A stretch of 23,218 nucleotides of DNA from Oscillibacter sp. CAG:241 (GTDB taxonomy: Bacteria > Bacillota > Clostridia > Oscillospirales > Oscillospiraceae): contig FR884119.1 of assembly GCA_000435975.1 (NCBI GenBank), positions 1 through 23,218 of the forward strand, written 5' to 3'. The position numbers were made by a program, and so were the translations under genes. Positions 1 through 7,048 of the stretch are shown piece after piece (the stretch's first letter is position 1; each line of letters starts with the position of its first letter). Under the pieces are notes generated by a model. The model was not told the origin of the DNA, searched no databases, and was given only the letters and a program-made list of their open reading frames with translations.

Positions 1-1
1 A

Positions 2-33
2 AATGGAGCGTATCTGTATCGATACGCTCCATT
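2..33. terminator. Hairpin at window edge, probable terminator of an upstream gene
   Basis: Perfect 13-bp inverted repeat (arms 2-14 and 21-33, arm AATGGAGCGTATC) around a 6-nt loop. There is no long T tract on the plus side, and the upstream gene lies outside the window, so the direction and role are inferred. Confidence 0.5.
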
Positions 34-108
34 GACTGCTTTATGAACACCCATCTAATACCGGGACGCTCTTTTTCCTATAAATTCGAAAAGATTTGCC
101 GTCTTTGC

Positions 109-136
109 TTGCTTTTATTGAAAAATATGATATACT
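109..136 (+). promoter_or_regulatory. Promoter of murA
   Basis: Extended -10 element TGATATACT (TG at 128-129, TATACT at 131-136), with a weak -35 TTGCTT at 109-114 and a 16-bp spacer. It lies in AT-rich DNA ahead of murA, and transcription would start near 143, giving a leader of about 100 nt. Confidence 0.6.
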
Positions 137-142
137 GGATGT

Positions 143-240
143 GTATGTAAGCGTCTTGTCTTCATGCGGCTGCCGTATGAAGTTTCCTGTCCGTGGGCAT
201 GATAAGTGCGCGGACGTTTTCTACACTACCTAAGAGAGGG
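143..240 (+). other. Structured 5' leader of murA
   Basis: Untranslated leader of about 100 nt with two inverted repeats. One pairs CTTCAT (160-165) with ATGAAG (177-182) and has complementary CGGC/GCCG inside. The other pairs GTCCG with CGGAC at about 189-215. No U-tract terminator and no known riboswitch consensus were recognised. It may only be a stable leader, but it is longer than the murA ribosome site needs. Confidence 0.35.
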
Positions 241-248
241 TGCCTGTT

Positions 249-1544
249 TTGAATAAGTATATCATCCATGGCGGCCGCCCGCTGATGGGCGAAGTCACCA
301 TCAGCGGCGCGAAAAACGCCGCCGTTGCCATCATCCCCGCCGCCCTGCTGGTGGACGGGGTCTGCCGCATTGAGAATATCCCCCAGATCAGCGACGTAAC
401 GCTGCTGTTTTCCATTCTGGAGGAGCTGGGGGCCAATGTCCGGGTGCTGAACCGCCACACGGTGGAGATCGACAGCCGCCATGTCCACTCCACCACCCCG
501 TCCTTTGACCTGGTGCGCCGCATTCGCGCCAGCTACTACCTGCTGGGCGCGCTGCTGGGCCGCTTCGGCAAGGCCACCGTGGCCATGCCCGGCGGCTGCA
601 ACTTCGGCGTCCGTCCCATCGACCAGCACGTCAAGGGCTTCCGCGCCATGGGTGCGGAGGTCACCGAGGGGAATCTGGTCCAGGCCGTGGCCAAGGGCGG
701 CCGTCTGACCGGGGCTCCCGTGTATCTGGACATGGTCAGCGTAGGCGCCACCATGAACATCATGATGGCTGCGGCTCTGGCCGACGGCACCACCACCATT
801 GAAAACGCCGCCAAGGAGCCCCATATTGTGGACCTTGCCAACTTCCTGAACTCCATGGGCGCGGATATCAAGGGCGCGGGCACCGACTCCATCCGCATCC
901 GCGGCGTGGAAAAGCTCACCGGCGGCACCTACTGCATCATCCCCGACCAGATCGAGGCCGGTACCTATATGGCTGCCGTGGCCGCCGCCGGCGGTCGGCT
1001 GCTGATCCGCAACGTGATCCCCAAGCATATGGACTGCATCTCCGCCAAGCTGACGGAGATGGGCGTCACCGTGGAGGAGGAGGACGACACCCTGCTGGTG
1101 ACCCGGTCCCAGCCCCTCCAGCGCACCAATGTCAAAACCCAGCCCTATCCCGGCTTCCCCACGGATATGCAGCCCCAGATCGCCGTGGTGCTGTCCCTGG
1201 CCCAGGGTACCAGCCTGGTCACCGAGGGGGTATACGGCGCCAACCGATTCAAATACATGGATGAGCTGCGCCGCATGGGCGCACAGGTCCAGGTAGACGG
1301 CCGGGTGGCCGTGATCGAGGGAGTGGACCATCTCAATGGCGCACCGGTGCAGGCATGCGACCTGCGGGCCGGCGCGGCCCTGGTCATTGCGGGCCTTGCG
1401 GCCCAGGGCGTTACCCAGCTGAGCCAGGTGCAGTTCATCGAGCGCGGCTATGAGGACCTGGTGGGCAAGCTCCGCGCCGTGGGCGCGGACATCCGGGTGG
1501 AGGAGATCCCCGAATCCCAGGAGGCTGCGGCACACATCGGCTGA
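249..1544 (+). CDS. murA: UDP-N-acetylglucosamine 1-carboxyvinyltransferase MurA
   Basis: Transfers enolpyruvate from phosphoenolpyruvate to UDP-GlcNAc, the first committed cytoplasmic step of peptidoglycan synthesis and the target of fosfomycin. Visible are the substrate-binding Lys22-Asn23 in GAKNAAVA, the catalytic loop PGGCNFGVRPIDQH with the fosfomycin-reactive Cys117, and the conserved Asp in GFPTDMQ. The protein is 431 aa, slightly longer than the usual 417-420 because of a C-terminal tail. The start is taken as TTG 249, because the ribosome site AGAGAGGG (233-240) overlaps the in-frame GTG at 240 but sits 8 nt before the TTG. The gene has its own promoter and is followed by a terminator, so it is probably monocistronic. 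Firmicutes often carry two MurA paralogues, and which one this is cannot be decided here. Confidence 0.95.
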   Translation: MNKYIIHGGRPLMGEVTISGAKNAAVAIIPAALLVDGVCRIENIPQISDVTLLFSILEELGANVRVLNRHTVEIDSRHVHSTTPSFDLVRRIRASYYLLGALLGRFGKATVAMPGGCNFGVRPIDQHVKGFRAMGAEVTEGNLVQAVAKGGRLTGAPVYLDMVSVGATMNIMMAAALADGTTTIENAAKEPHIVDLANFLNSMGADIKGAGTDSIRIRGVEKLTGGTYCIIPDQIEAGTYMAAVAAAGGRLLIRNVIPKHMDCISAKLTEMGVTVEEEDDTLLVTRSQPLQRTNVKTQPYPGFPTDMQPQIAVVLSLAQGTSLVTEGVYGANRFKYMDELRRMGAQVQVDGRVAVIEGVDHLNGAPVQACDLRAGAALVIAGLAAQGVTQLSQVQFIERGYEDLVGKLRAVGADIRVEEIPESQEAAAHIG

Positions 1545-1551
1545 TATAGCT

Positions 1552-1595
1552 ATTCCGGCGTCCGCCGCCACCCGCGGCGGGCGCCGAATCTTTTC
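1552..1595 (+). terminator. Rho-independent terminator after murA
   Basis: GC-rich hairpin GGCGTCCGCCGC (1557-1568), loop CACCC, then GCGGCGGGCGCC (1574-1585) with one T-G wobble. The stem can extend with AT pairs and is followed by a short T run (TTTTCT). It starts 8 nt after the murA stop. Confidence 0.75.
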
Positions 1596-1612
1596 TGCGA
1601 GGTAAGCACACA

Positions 1613-2407
1613 TTGATGACCCTACATACTCTATCCAGCGGCTCTCAGGGCAATTGTCTGCTGCTGTCCGACGGAGATACCCACATCCTGGTGGATGCCG
1701 GGATCTCTACCCGCCGCATCAAGGCGGGTCTGGCCCAGCTGGAGCTGTCCATGGACGAGCTGGACGGCATTCTCATCACCCACGAGCATACGGACCATAT
1801 TTCCGGCCTGGCGACCCTCATCAAGCACCACGCCATCCCCCTGTACGCAAGCCCCGGCACCGCCCGGCAGCTGGCGTACCGGCTGGCCGGGGTGGAGCCG
1901 CTGCTGCGGCCCCGGGAGCCGGGGTGCCAATTTGAGGTGGGCCAGTGCCTGGTCACCGCCTTTGAAACCTCCCACGACGCGGCCCAGAGCATGGACTACC
2001 GCATCGACGGCTCTGGCTCTGTGGGCATCCTGACGGACACCGGCTACGTCACCGATGAGGCGGCGCAGGTGCTGCCGGGAGTCAGTCTGCTGGTGCTGGA
2101 GAGCAACCACGACGTGGAATACCTCCGCTCCGGCCCGTACCCCTACACCCTGAAGCAGCGGATTCTGGGCAGTCAGGGCCACCTGTCCAACGACGATGCC
2201 GCGGCCTTTGCGGCACAGATGGCCGCCGGCGGCACCCAATGCATCGTTCTGGCCCACCTGAGCCGGGAGAACAACACGCCCCAGCGGGCGTACGACACCG
2301 TGCGCCGTGCGCTGGACGCCTGCGGCGCATCGGTGGAGCTGCTGGTGGCTCCCCGGGACGAGTTAAGCCCCGCCTATGAAACGGAGAACGCGCTGTGCAG
2401 AAGATAA
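1613..2407 (+). CDS. yycJ: YycJ/WalJ-type metallo-beta-lactamase-fold hydrolase
   Basis: Cytoplasmic metallo-beta-lactamase-fold protein, 263-264 aa, the usual length for the YycJ/WalJ family. In Firmicutes that family is linked to the WalRK cell-wall regulon and to DNA double-strand-break processing. The N-terminal SSGSQGN strand-turn and the metal-binding motif THEHTDH (His56, His58, Asp60, His61 from the second Met) are present. Further ligand candidates lie in ETSHDA, LTDTG and VLAHLS. The ribosome site GAGGT (1599-1603) fits TTG 1613 better by spacing than ATG 1616, and the protein differs by one residue. It overlaps rlmH by 13 nt, so the two are co-translated. The substrate is not known from the sequence. 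Confidence 0.88.
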   Translation: MMTLHTLSSGSQGNCLLLSDGDTHILVDAGISTRRIKAGLAQLELSMDELDGILITHEHTDHISGLATLIKHHAIPLYASPGTARQLAYRLAGVEPLLRPREPGCQFEVGQCLVTAFETSHDAAQSMDYRIDGSGSVGILTDTGYVTDEAAQVLPGVSLLVLESNHDVEYLRSGPYPYTLKQRILGSQGHLSNDDAAAFAAQMAAGGTQCIVLAHLSRENNTPQRAYDTVRRALDACGASVELLVAPRDELSPAYETENALCRR

Positions 2408-2877
2408 CCGTTCTCTGCGTGGGGAAGCTGAAGGAGCGGTTTTATCAGGAGGCCGCCGCCGAGTACGTCAAGCGCCTGGGGCGGCACTGTAAGCTGGACG
2501 TGGTGGAGCTGCCGGAGAGCCGCCTGCCGGAGGACCCGTCGCCGGGGGAGATTCAGCGGGCGCTGGCGGCGGAGGCCGCCGCCATACGGGAAAAGCTGCC
2601 CCGGGGCGGGGCGGTCATCGCCCTGTGCATCGAGGGGAAGCCCTGCTCCAGCGTGGAGCTGAGCCGCCGGATGCAGGAGCTGGCGGTGTCCGGCAAAAGC
2701 CAACTGACGTTCCTCATCGGCGGCAGCGTGGGCCTTGCCGAGGACCTGAAGCGGCAGGCCGACTGGCGGCTGTCCATGTCGCCTATGACGTTCCCCCATC
2801 ACCTGGCCCGCATCATGCTGCTGGAGCAGATCTACCGGGCCTGTCAGATCGCCGCCGGTACGAAATATCACAAATAA
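2395..2877 (+). CDS. rlmH: 23S rRNA (pseudouridine1915-N3)-methyltransferase RlmH
   Basis: SPOUT-family methyltransferase that uses S-adenosylmethionine to methylate pseudouridine 1915 of 23S rRNA (helix 69) on assembled ribosomes. The 160-aa length is typical. It shows the SAM-binding knot loop FLIGGSVGL (about 106-114), the family segment SPMTFPHHLARIMLLEQIYR (about 129-148) and the diagnostic C-terminal end YHK. The start is GTG, with GGAG 8 nt upstream inside yycJ. The yycJ-rlmH pairing is common in Firmicutes. Nothing unusual is seen. Confidence 0.96.
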   Translation: MQKITVLCVGKLKERFYQEAAAEYVKRLGRHCKLDVVELPESRLPEDPSPGEIQRALAAEAAAIREKLPRGGAVIALCIEGKPCSSVELSRRMQELAVSGKSQLTFLIGGSVGLAEDLKRQADWRLSMSPMTFPHHLARIMLLEQIYRACQIAAGTKYHK

Positions 2878-2900
2878 ACTGTATATAGGAGGTATCACAC

Positions 2901-3215
2901 ATGGACAATTCCAAGTGGGCCTTTGCACCGGATACGCCGGACTGGCCCATAGACGCCCAGGGAGAGAAGGAGAAGGCCGTTCTGCTGACCAGCACGTTCG
3001 ACTCCACCGCCGACGCGGATATGCTCATCTCCCTTTTGGCGGCCTATCGCATCCCCTGCTTCAAGTATTTTGACTATGAGGGCGGCGCGGGAAAGGTCAT
3101 CAACGGCTTTTCCGGCTACGGCGCCAGCCTGTACGTTCCCGCCTCCCTGCTGGAGGACGCCAAGGAAATTCTGGAGGCCCAGCCGGTGGAGGAGCCGGAG
3201 GCGTCCCAGGAGTAA
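2901..3215 (+). CDS. DUF2007-like small protein
   Basis: A 104-aa soluble protein of unknown function resembling DUF2007 (putative signal-transducing proteins). The core AVLLTSTFDSTADADMLISL is followed by a short hydrophobic helix, a central Gly-rich stretch and YVPASLLEDAKEILEA. This is the alpha/beta ferredoxin-like fold expected for DUF2007. The C-terminus is acidic. AGGAGG at 2888-2893 sets the start 7 nt later. It sits 23 nt after rlmH and 25 nt before the phosphosugar mutase gene, so it is probably in their operon. No catalytic residue can be assigned. Confidence 0.7.
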   Translation: MDNSKWAFAPDTPDWPIDAQGEKEKAVLLTSTFDSTADADMLISLLAAYRIPCFKYFDYEGGAGKVINGFSGYGASLYVPASLLEDAKEILEAQPVEEPEASQE

Positions 3216-3240
3216 ATAGATAGGGAAGGAGTATTTTCTG

Positions 3241-4968
3241 ATGGATTACATGCAGGAATATGAGAAGTGGCTGGCCTCTCCGGCGCTGACTCCGGAGGAG
3301 CACGCCGAGCTGGAGAGCATCCGCGGCGACGAAAAGGAGATCCGCGAGCGGTTTTACGGGCCGCTGGAGTTCGGCACCGCCGGCCTGCGGGGCACCATGA
3401 AGGTGGGCCTGCACCAGATGAACGTCCACGTGATCCGCTGGGCCACCCAGGGCTTTGCCAACGTCATCTGCGCCGAGGGTGAGGACGCCAGGTGCCGGGG
3501 CGTGGCCCTGTGCATGGACTGCCGCAACCATTCCATGGAGTTTGCCCGGGCCGCCGCTGAGGTGTGCGCCGCCAACGGCATCCATGTGCGCATTTTCGAG
3601 TCCCTGCGCCCCACGCCGGAGCTGAGCTTCGCCGTGCGGGAGTACGGCTGCCAGGCGGGCATCAACGTTACCGCCAGCCATAACCCCAAGGAGTACAATG
3701 GCTACAAGGTCTACTGGTCCGACGGCGCACAGCTGCCGCCCCAGCACGCCGCCGCCATCGCCCGGGAGCTGGAGCATATCGACATCTTCACCGGCGTGCG
3801 CCGCATGGCCTATGACGACGCGGCAGCCCAGGGCCTGATCCAGGTCATGGGCCGGGAGACCGACGACCGCTTTATGGCGCATGTCATGGCCATGGTCAAC
3901 GATCGGGAGTCTATGGCCCGGGTGGCCGACACCTTCAAGATGGTGTACACCCCCTTCCACGGCTGCGGCTGGCAGCTGGTGCCCGAGGCCCTGCGGGGCC
4001 TGGGCGTAAAGCACCTGTACTGCGTCAAGGAGCAGATGGTGCTGGACGGCAGCTTCCCCACGGTGGCCTCCCCCAATCCGGAGAACCCCGAGGGCTTCTA
4101 TCTGGCCATTGATCTGGCCAATCAAGTGGGTGCGGACTTCATCCTGGGCACCGACCCAGACAGCGACCGCGTGGGCATCATGGTCCGCAGCCACGACGGC
4201 TCCTTTATCCCCGTTACCGGAAACCAGACCGGCGTGCTGATGCTGGACTATCTCATCGGTGCCATGCGCCGGGCCGGGAAGCTGCCGGAGCACCCCTATT
4301 TCCTGAAGACCATCGTCACCACCGAGATGGCCCGCAAGGTGGCCGAGGCCAACGGCGTCACCTGCTGCGATACCTTCACGGGCTTCAAGTTCATGGCCGA
4401 GAAGAAGAACGAGCTGGAGAGCCAGGGCAAGGGCCAGGTCATCATGAGCTACGAGGAGAGCTACGGCTACATGCTGGGCGACTATGTCCGGGATAAGGAC
4501 GCCGTCACCGCCTCGTTGATCCTGACGGAGATGGCCGCCTGGTATGCCGTTCAGGGCATGACCCTGTTCGATGCGCTGAACGCTCTGTACGAGAAGTACG
4601 GCTTCTACGGGGAAAAGACCCACAACCTGGTGATGCCGGGGCTGGACGGCCTGGAGAAGATGGCCCAGCTCATGCGGGACCTGCGCTCGGAGCCCCCCGC
4701 CGCCATCGCCGGGGTGGAGGTCCTGCGCCGCAAGGACTACACCGACGGCAGCGTGGTGGATTGCCGCACCGGCGAGAAATCCGCCATGGAGCTGTCCGGC
4801 AGCAATGTGCTGCGCTATGAGCTGGCCGACGGCACCACCATTCTGGTGCGCCCCTCCGGTACCGAGCCCAAGATCAAGGTCTATATCCTGACCATCGGCG
4901 ACGGCGCTGCTGCCCGGGATGAAAACCTCCGCAAATATGGCGAATGGGTCAAAACCCTGCAAAGATAA
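3241..4968 (+). CDS. Phosphoglucomutase/phosphomannomutase (alpha-D-phosphohexomutase)
   Basis: Interconverts hexose 1- and 6-phosphates, probably glucose, through a phosphoserine enzyme, feeding UDP-glucose and polysaccharide synthesis. The 575 aa match the PgcA-type bacterial enzymes. Motifs in order are GTAGLRG (45-51), the phosphoserine loop TASHNP (Ser146), the Mg2+ loop DPDSDR (305-310), the sugar-specificity loop EESYG (405-409) and the phosphate-binding RPSGTEPK (537-544). All key residues are intact. The ribosome site GGAAGGAG lies about 9 nt before the ATG. It is the last gene of the yycJ-rlmH-DUF2007 run and is followed by a hairpin. Ribose- or mannose-phosphate specificity cannot be excluded. 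Confidence 0.92.
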   Translation: MDYMQEYEKWLASPALTPEEHAELESIRGDEKEIRERFYGPLEFGTAGLRGTMKVGLHQMNVHVIRWATQGFANVICAEGEDARCRGVALCMDCRNHSMEFARAAAEVCAANGIHVRIFESLRPTPELSFAVREYGCQAGINVTASHNPKEYNGYKVYWSDGAQLPPQHAAAIARELEHIDIFTGVRRMAYDDAAAQGLIQVMGRETDDRFMAHVMAMVNDRESMARVADTFKMVYTPFHGCGWQLVPEALRGLGVKHLYCVKEQMVLDGSFPTVASPNPENPEGFYLAIDLANQVGADFILGTDPDSDRVGIMVRSHDGSFIPVTGNQTGVLMLDYLIGAMRRAGKLPEHPYFLKTIVTTEMARKVAEANGVTCCDTFTGFKFMAEKKNELESQGKGQVIMSYEESYGYMLGDYVRDKDAVTASLILTEMAAWYAVQGMTLFDALNALYEKYGFYGEKTHNLVMPGLDGLEKMAQLMRDLRSEPPAAIAGVEVLRRKDYTDGSVVDCRTGEKSAMELSGSNVLRYELADGTTILVRPSGTEPKIKVYILTIGDGAAARDENLRKYGEWVKTLQR

Positions 4969-4973
4969 TGGAA

Positions 4974-5004
4974 AAAGCTCCGGAAGCTGCGCTTCCGGAG
5001 CTTT
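4974..5004 (+). terminator. Terminator after phosphosugar mutase
   Basis: Perfect 14-bp stem (4974-4987 with 4991-5004, arm AAAGCTCCGGAAGC) and a 3-nt loop, starting 6 nt after the stop. The T tract is short (CTTTC), so termination may be incomplete. Confidence 0.7.
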
Positions 5005-5284
5005 CAGCTTGTCAAAAAGCCTCGCAGAGTTCGCGGCCCGCAGACCGCGAATAAAGTTTGATCCATTTTTCGCGGCGGCGCCCCCCAAGGGGACTTCCGT
5101 TGGGCGTGTACGTCGCGAAAAATACTTTGCGCTGGCCTCGGCCCAGCGGAACTGGCCTCGGCAGACCCGACGGCTGATGTCGGGCCAGAGTGTGTTCGTG
5201 GGCGCTTGCGCACACGGACGCGCGGGTCGGAGCGAAATCCCTTTTGTCAAAAAAGGGCAACGCCCTTTTTTGAGTTTCTGCCGC
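5005..5284. other. Gene-free, repeat-rich and highly structured intergenic stretch
   Basis: 280 bases between convergent genes with no credible ORF. It holds stacked inverted repeats: TTCGCGG/CCGCGAA (5030-5036, 5045-5051); ATTTTTCGCG/CGCGAAAAAT (5065-5074, 5114-5123); GCTGG/CCAGC (5131-5147); CCCGAC/GTCGGG (5166-5171, 5179-5184). ACTGGCCTCGGC and GCTGGCCTCGGC are near-identical direct repeats about 20 bp apart. TTGTCAAAAA occurs near both ends (about 5009 and 5245). This looks like an interspersed intergenic repeat or a structured RNA rather than a decayed gene. Confidence 0.45.
5247..5273. terminator. Bidirectional terminator between convergent genes
   Basis: 12-bp stem TCAAAAAAGGGC / GCCCTTTTTTGA with loop AAC. 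There is a T6 run on both strands, so it can stop transcription from either side. It lies 12 nt after the stop of the minus-strand kinase-like gene. Confidence 0.85.
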
Positions 5285-5884
5285 TCAGTCCTGCTCCCAA
5301 AAGGTCCGGATGAACGCCTCCATGGTCTCGGCGGTTTTCTCCACGCCCAGCACGCCGGTGTTCACCGTCAGGTCATAGCAGGAGCTGTGACCCCAGAATT
5401 GCCCGGTATGGTGGTGATAGTAGACCCTGCGGTGCCGGTCTGTCTTAGCCACCAGCAGGGCGGCCTTTTTCTTGGACAGATTGTGCCGCTGCTCAATGCG
5501 GCGGATCCGCAGGCTCAGGTCCGCCCGGCAGAAGATCCGCAGCAGGCCCGGACGTCCTGCCAGGGCATGGTCGGCGCAGCGGCCCACAAAAATGGCGGAT
5601 TCGCCGCTGTCGGCGATCTGGCGGATCATGTCGAACTGGCGCTGGGCCACATTGTGTGGAATGGAGTTGTCGAATTCATTGATTTTGCGGCTGAGGATCC
5701 GGTTCACCGGCCGCTCGTCGTACTGCTGTGCCAGCTGCTGCATTTCCGGGTCATTTTTCCAGAGCTCGTCGATCAGCTCCCGGTCCAGCATCCGGATGCC
5801 CAGCCGCTGGCTCAGCAGGGCTGCCAGGTCATGCCCGCCGCTGCCGTATTCGCGTCCAATGGTAATCAGTATCTGCTTTTTCAT
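5285..5884 (-). CDS. Cytidylate kinase-like family protein
   Basis: A 199-aa soluble P-loop protein of the cytidylate kinase-like family (PF13189 type), widespread in clostridia and of unproven substrate. The N-terminus ITIGREYGSGGHDLA carries a Walker-A-like loop (about residues 10-17). After it come RLGIRMLDRELI, a central VGRCADHAL segment and an Arg-rich lid RIRRIEQRHNLS, as in nucleoside monophosphate kinases. It differs from true Cmk, whose loop is GPxGSGKS. The start is supported by AAAGGGTG upstream and by a clear promoter at 5932-5960. The nucleotide or protein target is unknown. Confidence 0.85.
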   Translation of the reverse strand: MKKQILITIGREYGSGGHDLAALLSQRLGIRMLDRELIDELWKNDPEMQQLAQQYDERPVNRILSRKINEFDNSIPHNVAQRQFDMIRQIADSGESAIFVGRCADHALAGRPGLLRIFCRADLSLRIRRIEQRHNLSKKKAALLVAKTDRHRRVYYHHHTGQFWGHSSCYDLTVNTGVLGVEKTAETMEAFIRTFWEQD

Positions 5885-5931
5885 ACGAAAGCACCCTTTC
5901 TGCTCTCTATCAACAGCTTGGATTTGTTTAT

Positions 5932-5960
5932 ATTATACTACCGTTTCCATCGGTTGTCAC
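5932..5960 (-). promoter_or_regulatory. Promoter of cytidylate kinase-like gene
   Basis: On the minus strand, -35 GTGACA (5955-5960), a 17-bp spacer and a perfect -10 TATAAT (5932-5937), about 48 nt before the start codon. Confidence 0.8.
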
Positions 5961-6000
5961 CACTTTTTTGCAAAAACCTTACAGCATCAAGGAAGTGTAT

Positions 6001-6038
6001 AAAAAATCTCCCCCGCAGCAAAACGCCGCAGGGGAGAG
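6001..6038 (-). terminator. Terminator of phosphoribosyltransferase gene
   Basis: On the minus strand, a hairpin CTCTCCCCTGCGGC / GCTGCGGGGGAGA with a TTTT-containing loop, then T6 (complement of 6001-6006). It starts 4-5 nt after the stop codon and separates this gene from the next minus-strand gene. Confidence 0.85.
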
Positions 6039-6042
6039 CGGA

Positions 6043-6603
6043 TTATTTCACGGAGCCGTCGGCGTTGAACAAAGGCAGGGGAGCCAGGAACCTGATGTCC
6101 TCCCGCTTGGCGGCGTCGCCCTCGGCCAGAACGGCGATGCGGGCCACCACGGTGCCTCCGGCCAGGGCCACCAGATCCTCCATAGCCCGCAGGCTGCCGC
6201 CGGTGGAGATCACGTCGTCCATCAGCACGATGCGCTTGCCGCAGATCAGGTCCGCGTCATCCCGGCCCAGATACAGCTTCTGGGTGCCGGCGGTGGTGAT
6301 GGACTGATCCTCCACGTGGATGGGGTCGGGCATATAGGCCTTGGGCCCCTTCCGGGCGATAAAATACTTCTTGGCCCCGGACTGGCGTGCCATCTCGTGG
6401 ATCAGGGGAATGCTCTTGGCCTCTGCGGTAAACAGATAGTCATAGCTGCCCGGCTCCAGCAGCTTCAGCAGCTCCCGGCCGCAGGCCTCGGTAAGCTCGG
6501 CATCGCCGAAGCAGATGAACGCGCCGATATACAGATCGTCGGTGACCTTACAGATGGGCAGCTCCCGCTGGAGCCCGGCCACGGTCATGGAATAAGTGGA
6601 CAT
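6043..6603 (-). CDS. Adenine/xanthine phosphoribosyltransferase-like protein
   Basis: A 186-aa type I phosphoribosyltransferase that would attach a purine (or related) base to ribose 5-phosphate from PRPP. The PRPP loop RIVLMDDVISTGGS, with paired Asp129-Asp130 followed by VISTGGS, is intact. The first 30 residues and the YDYLFTAEAKSIPLIHEMAR segment match clostridial proteins annotated as adenine phosphoribosyltransferase. The start is placed at ATG 6603, where GGAG lies about 8 nt upstream. An upstream in-frame ATG (6627) lacks a ribosome site. The gene is monocistronic, with its own promoter and terminator. The exact base is not decidable. Confidence 0.85.
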   Translation of the reverse strand: MSTYSMTVAGLQRELPICKVTDDLYIGAFICFGDAELTEACGRELLKLLEPGSYDYLFTAEAKSIPLIHEMARQSGAKKYFIARKGPKAYMPDPIHVEDQSITTAGTQKLYLGRDDADLICGKRIVLMDDVISTGGSLRAMEDLVALAGGTVVARIAVLAEGDAAKREDIRFLAPLPLFNADGSVK

Positions 6604-6709
6604 AACAAAATCTCCATTCTGCCGCAAGGGGAGAGAAGACGCTGCGGCTGTCGTTTTTCAGCGAACCACCCGCCTTTTCCGGAAAAAAGACGGGTGTCCT
6701 GTCAAGTCT

Positions 6710-6737
6710 ATTATAAGGATTATATTGTAAAAGTCAA
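6710..6737 (-). promoter_or_regulatory. Promoter of phosphoribosyltransferase gene
   Basis: On the minus strand, -35 TTGACT (6732-6737), a 16-bp spacer and -10 TATAAT (6710-6715). A second TATAAT lies at 6719-6724. It leaves a leader of about 100 nt, within which ACCCG pairs with CGGGT (about 6667-6695) around an A/T-rich inner stem. Confidence 0.7.
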
Positions 6738-6935
6738 TACAAAAACTGCGGCGCCGGAATTTCACGCGCGAAAGAATTTATCCATGTAAATTGTGAAAAA
6801 TTAATCAAATGCCTGGATTCGGCGATTTGCACCGGCTCTGCGGTGCCTATGGGGCTTTTTACGATTTTTGCAAAATGCACAAAAAAGCACCCAAAGATTT
6901 TACGGTCAAAGCCCCGCAAATTCGGGATAACCCCC
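6738..6935. other. Intergenic region between divergent phosphoribosyltransferase and gdhA promoters
   Basis: No ORF or RNA gene recognised. It contains a 6-bp hairpin GCACCG/CGGTGC (6829-6834, 6841-6846). It also holds an 8-bp inverted repeat GGGGCTTT/AAAGCCCC (6851-6858, 6908-6915) enclosing 49 bases of A/T-rich DNA. Both lie upstream of the gdhA promoter, so they would be DNA sites rather than part of its leader. Confidence 0.4.
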
Positions 6936-6964
6936 TTGAGTATTTGTCGGAATGGTGTTATCAT
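6936..6964 (+). promoter_or_regulatory. Strong promoter of gdhA
   Basis: -35 TTGAGT (6936-6941), a 17-bp spacer and an extended -10 TGTTATCAT (TG at 6956-6957, TATCAT at 6959-6964). The predicted start is near 6971, about 78 nt before the ATG. Confidence 0.75.
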
Positions 6965-7010
6965 CAGAAGAGATGAGACATGAATGAATGTCATTCATCC
7001 ATTCCAAATC

Positions 7011-7033
7011 GGAACAAATTTTGGAACAAATTT
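7011..7033 (+). repeat. Tandem repeat in gdhA leader
   Basis: GGAACAAATTT occurs at 7011-7021 and again at 7023-7033, one base apart, immediately before the ribosome site GAGGAGG (7034-7040). Just upstream, ATGAATG and CATTCAT form an inverted repeat (about 6980-6997). The position in the leader suggests an effect on translation, but the role is unknown. Confidence 0.5.
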
Positions 7034-7048
7034 GAGGAGGCAATTATT

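Noticed and set aside
3100..5250. Minus-strand open frame of 716 codons opposite the phosphosugar mutase
   Set aside because: It overlaps a gene with a complete motif set and has His/Gly/Ala-rich antisense composition typical of high-GC shadow frames. No ribosome site or family match.
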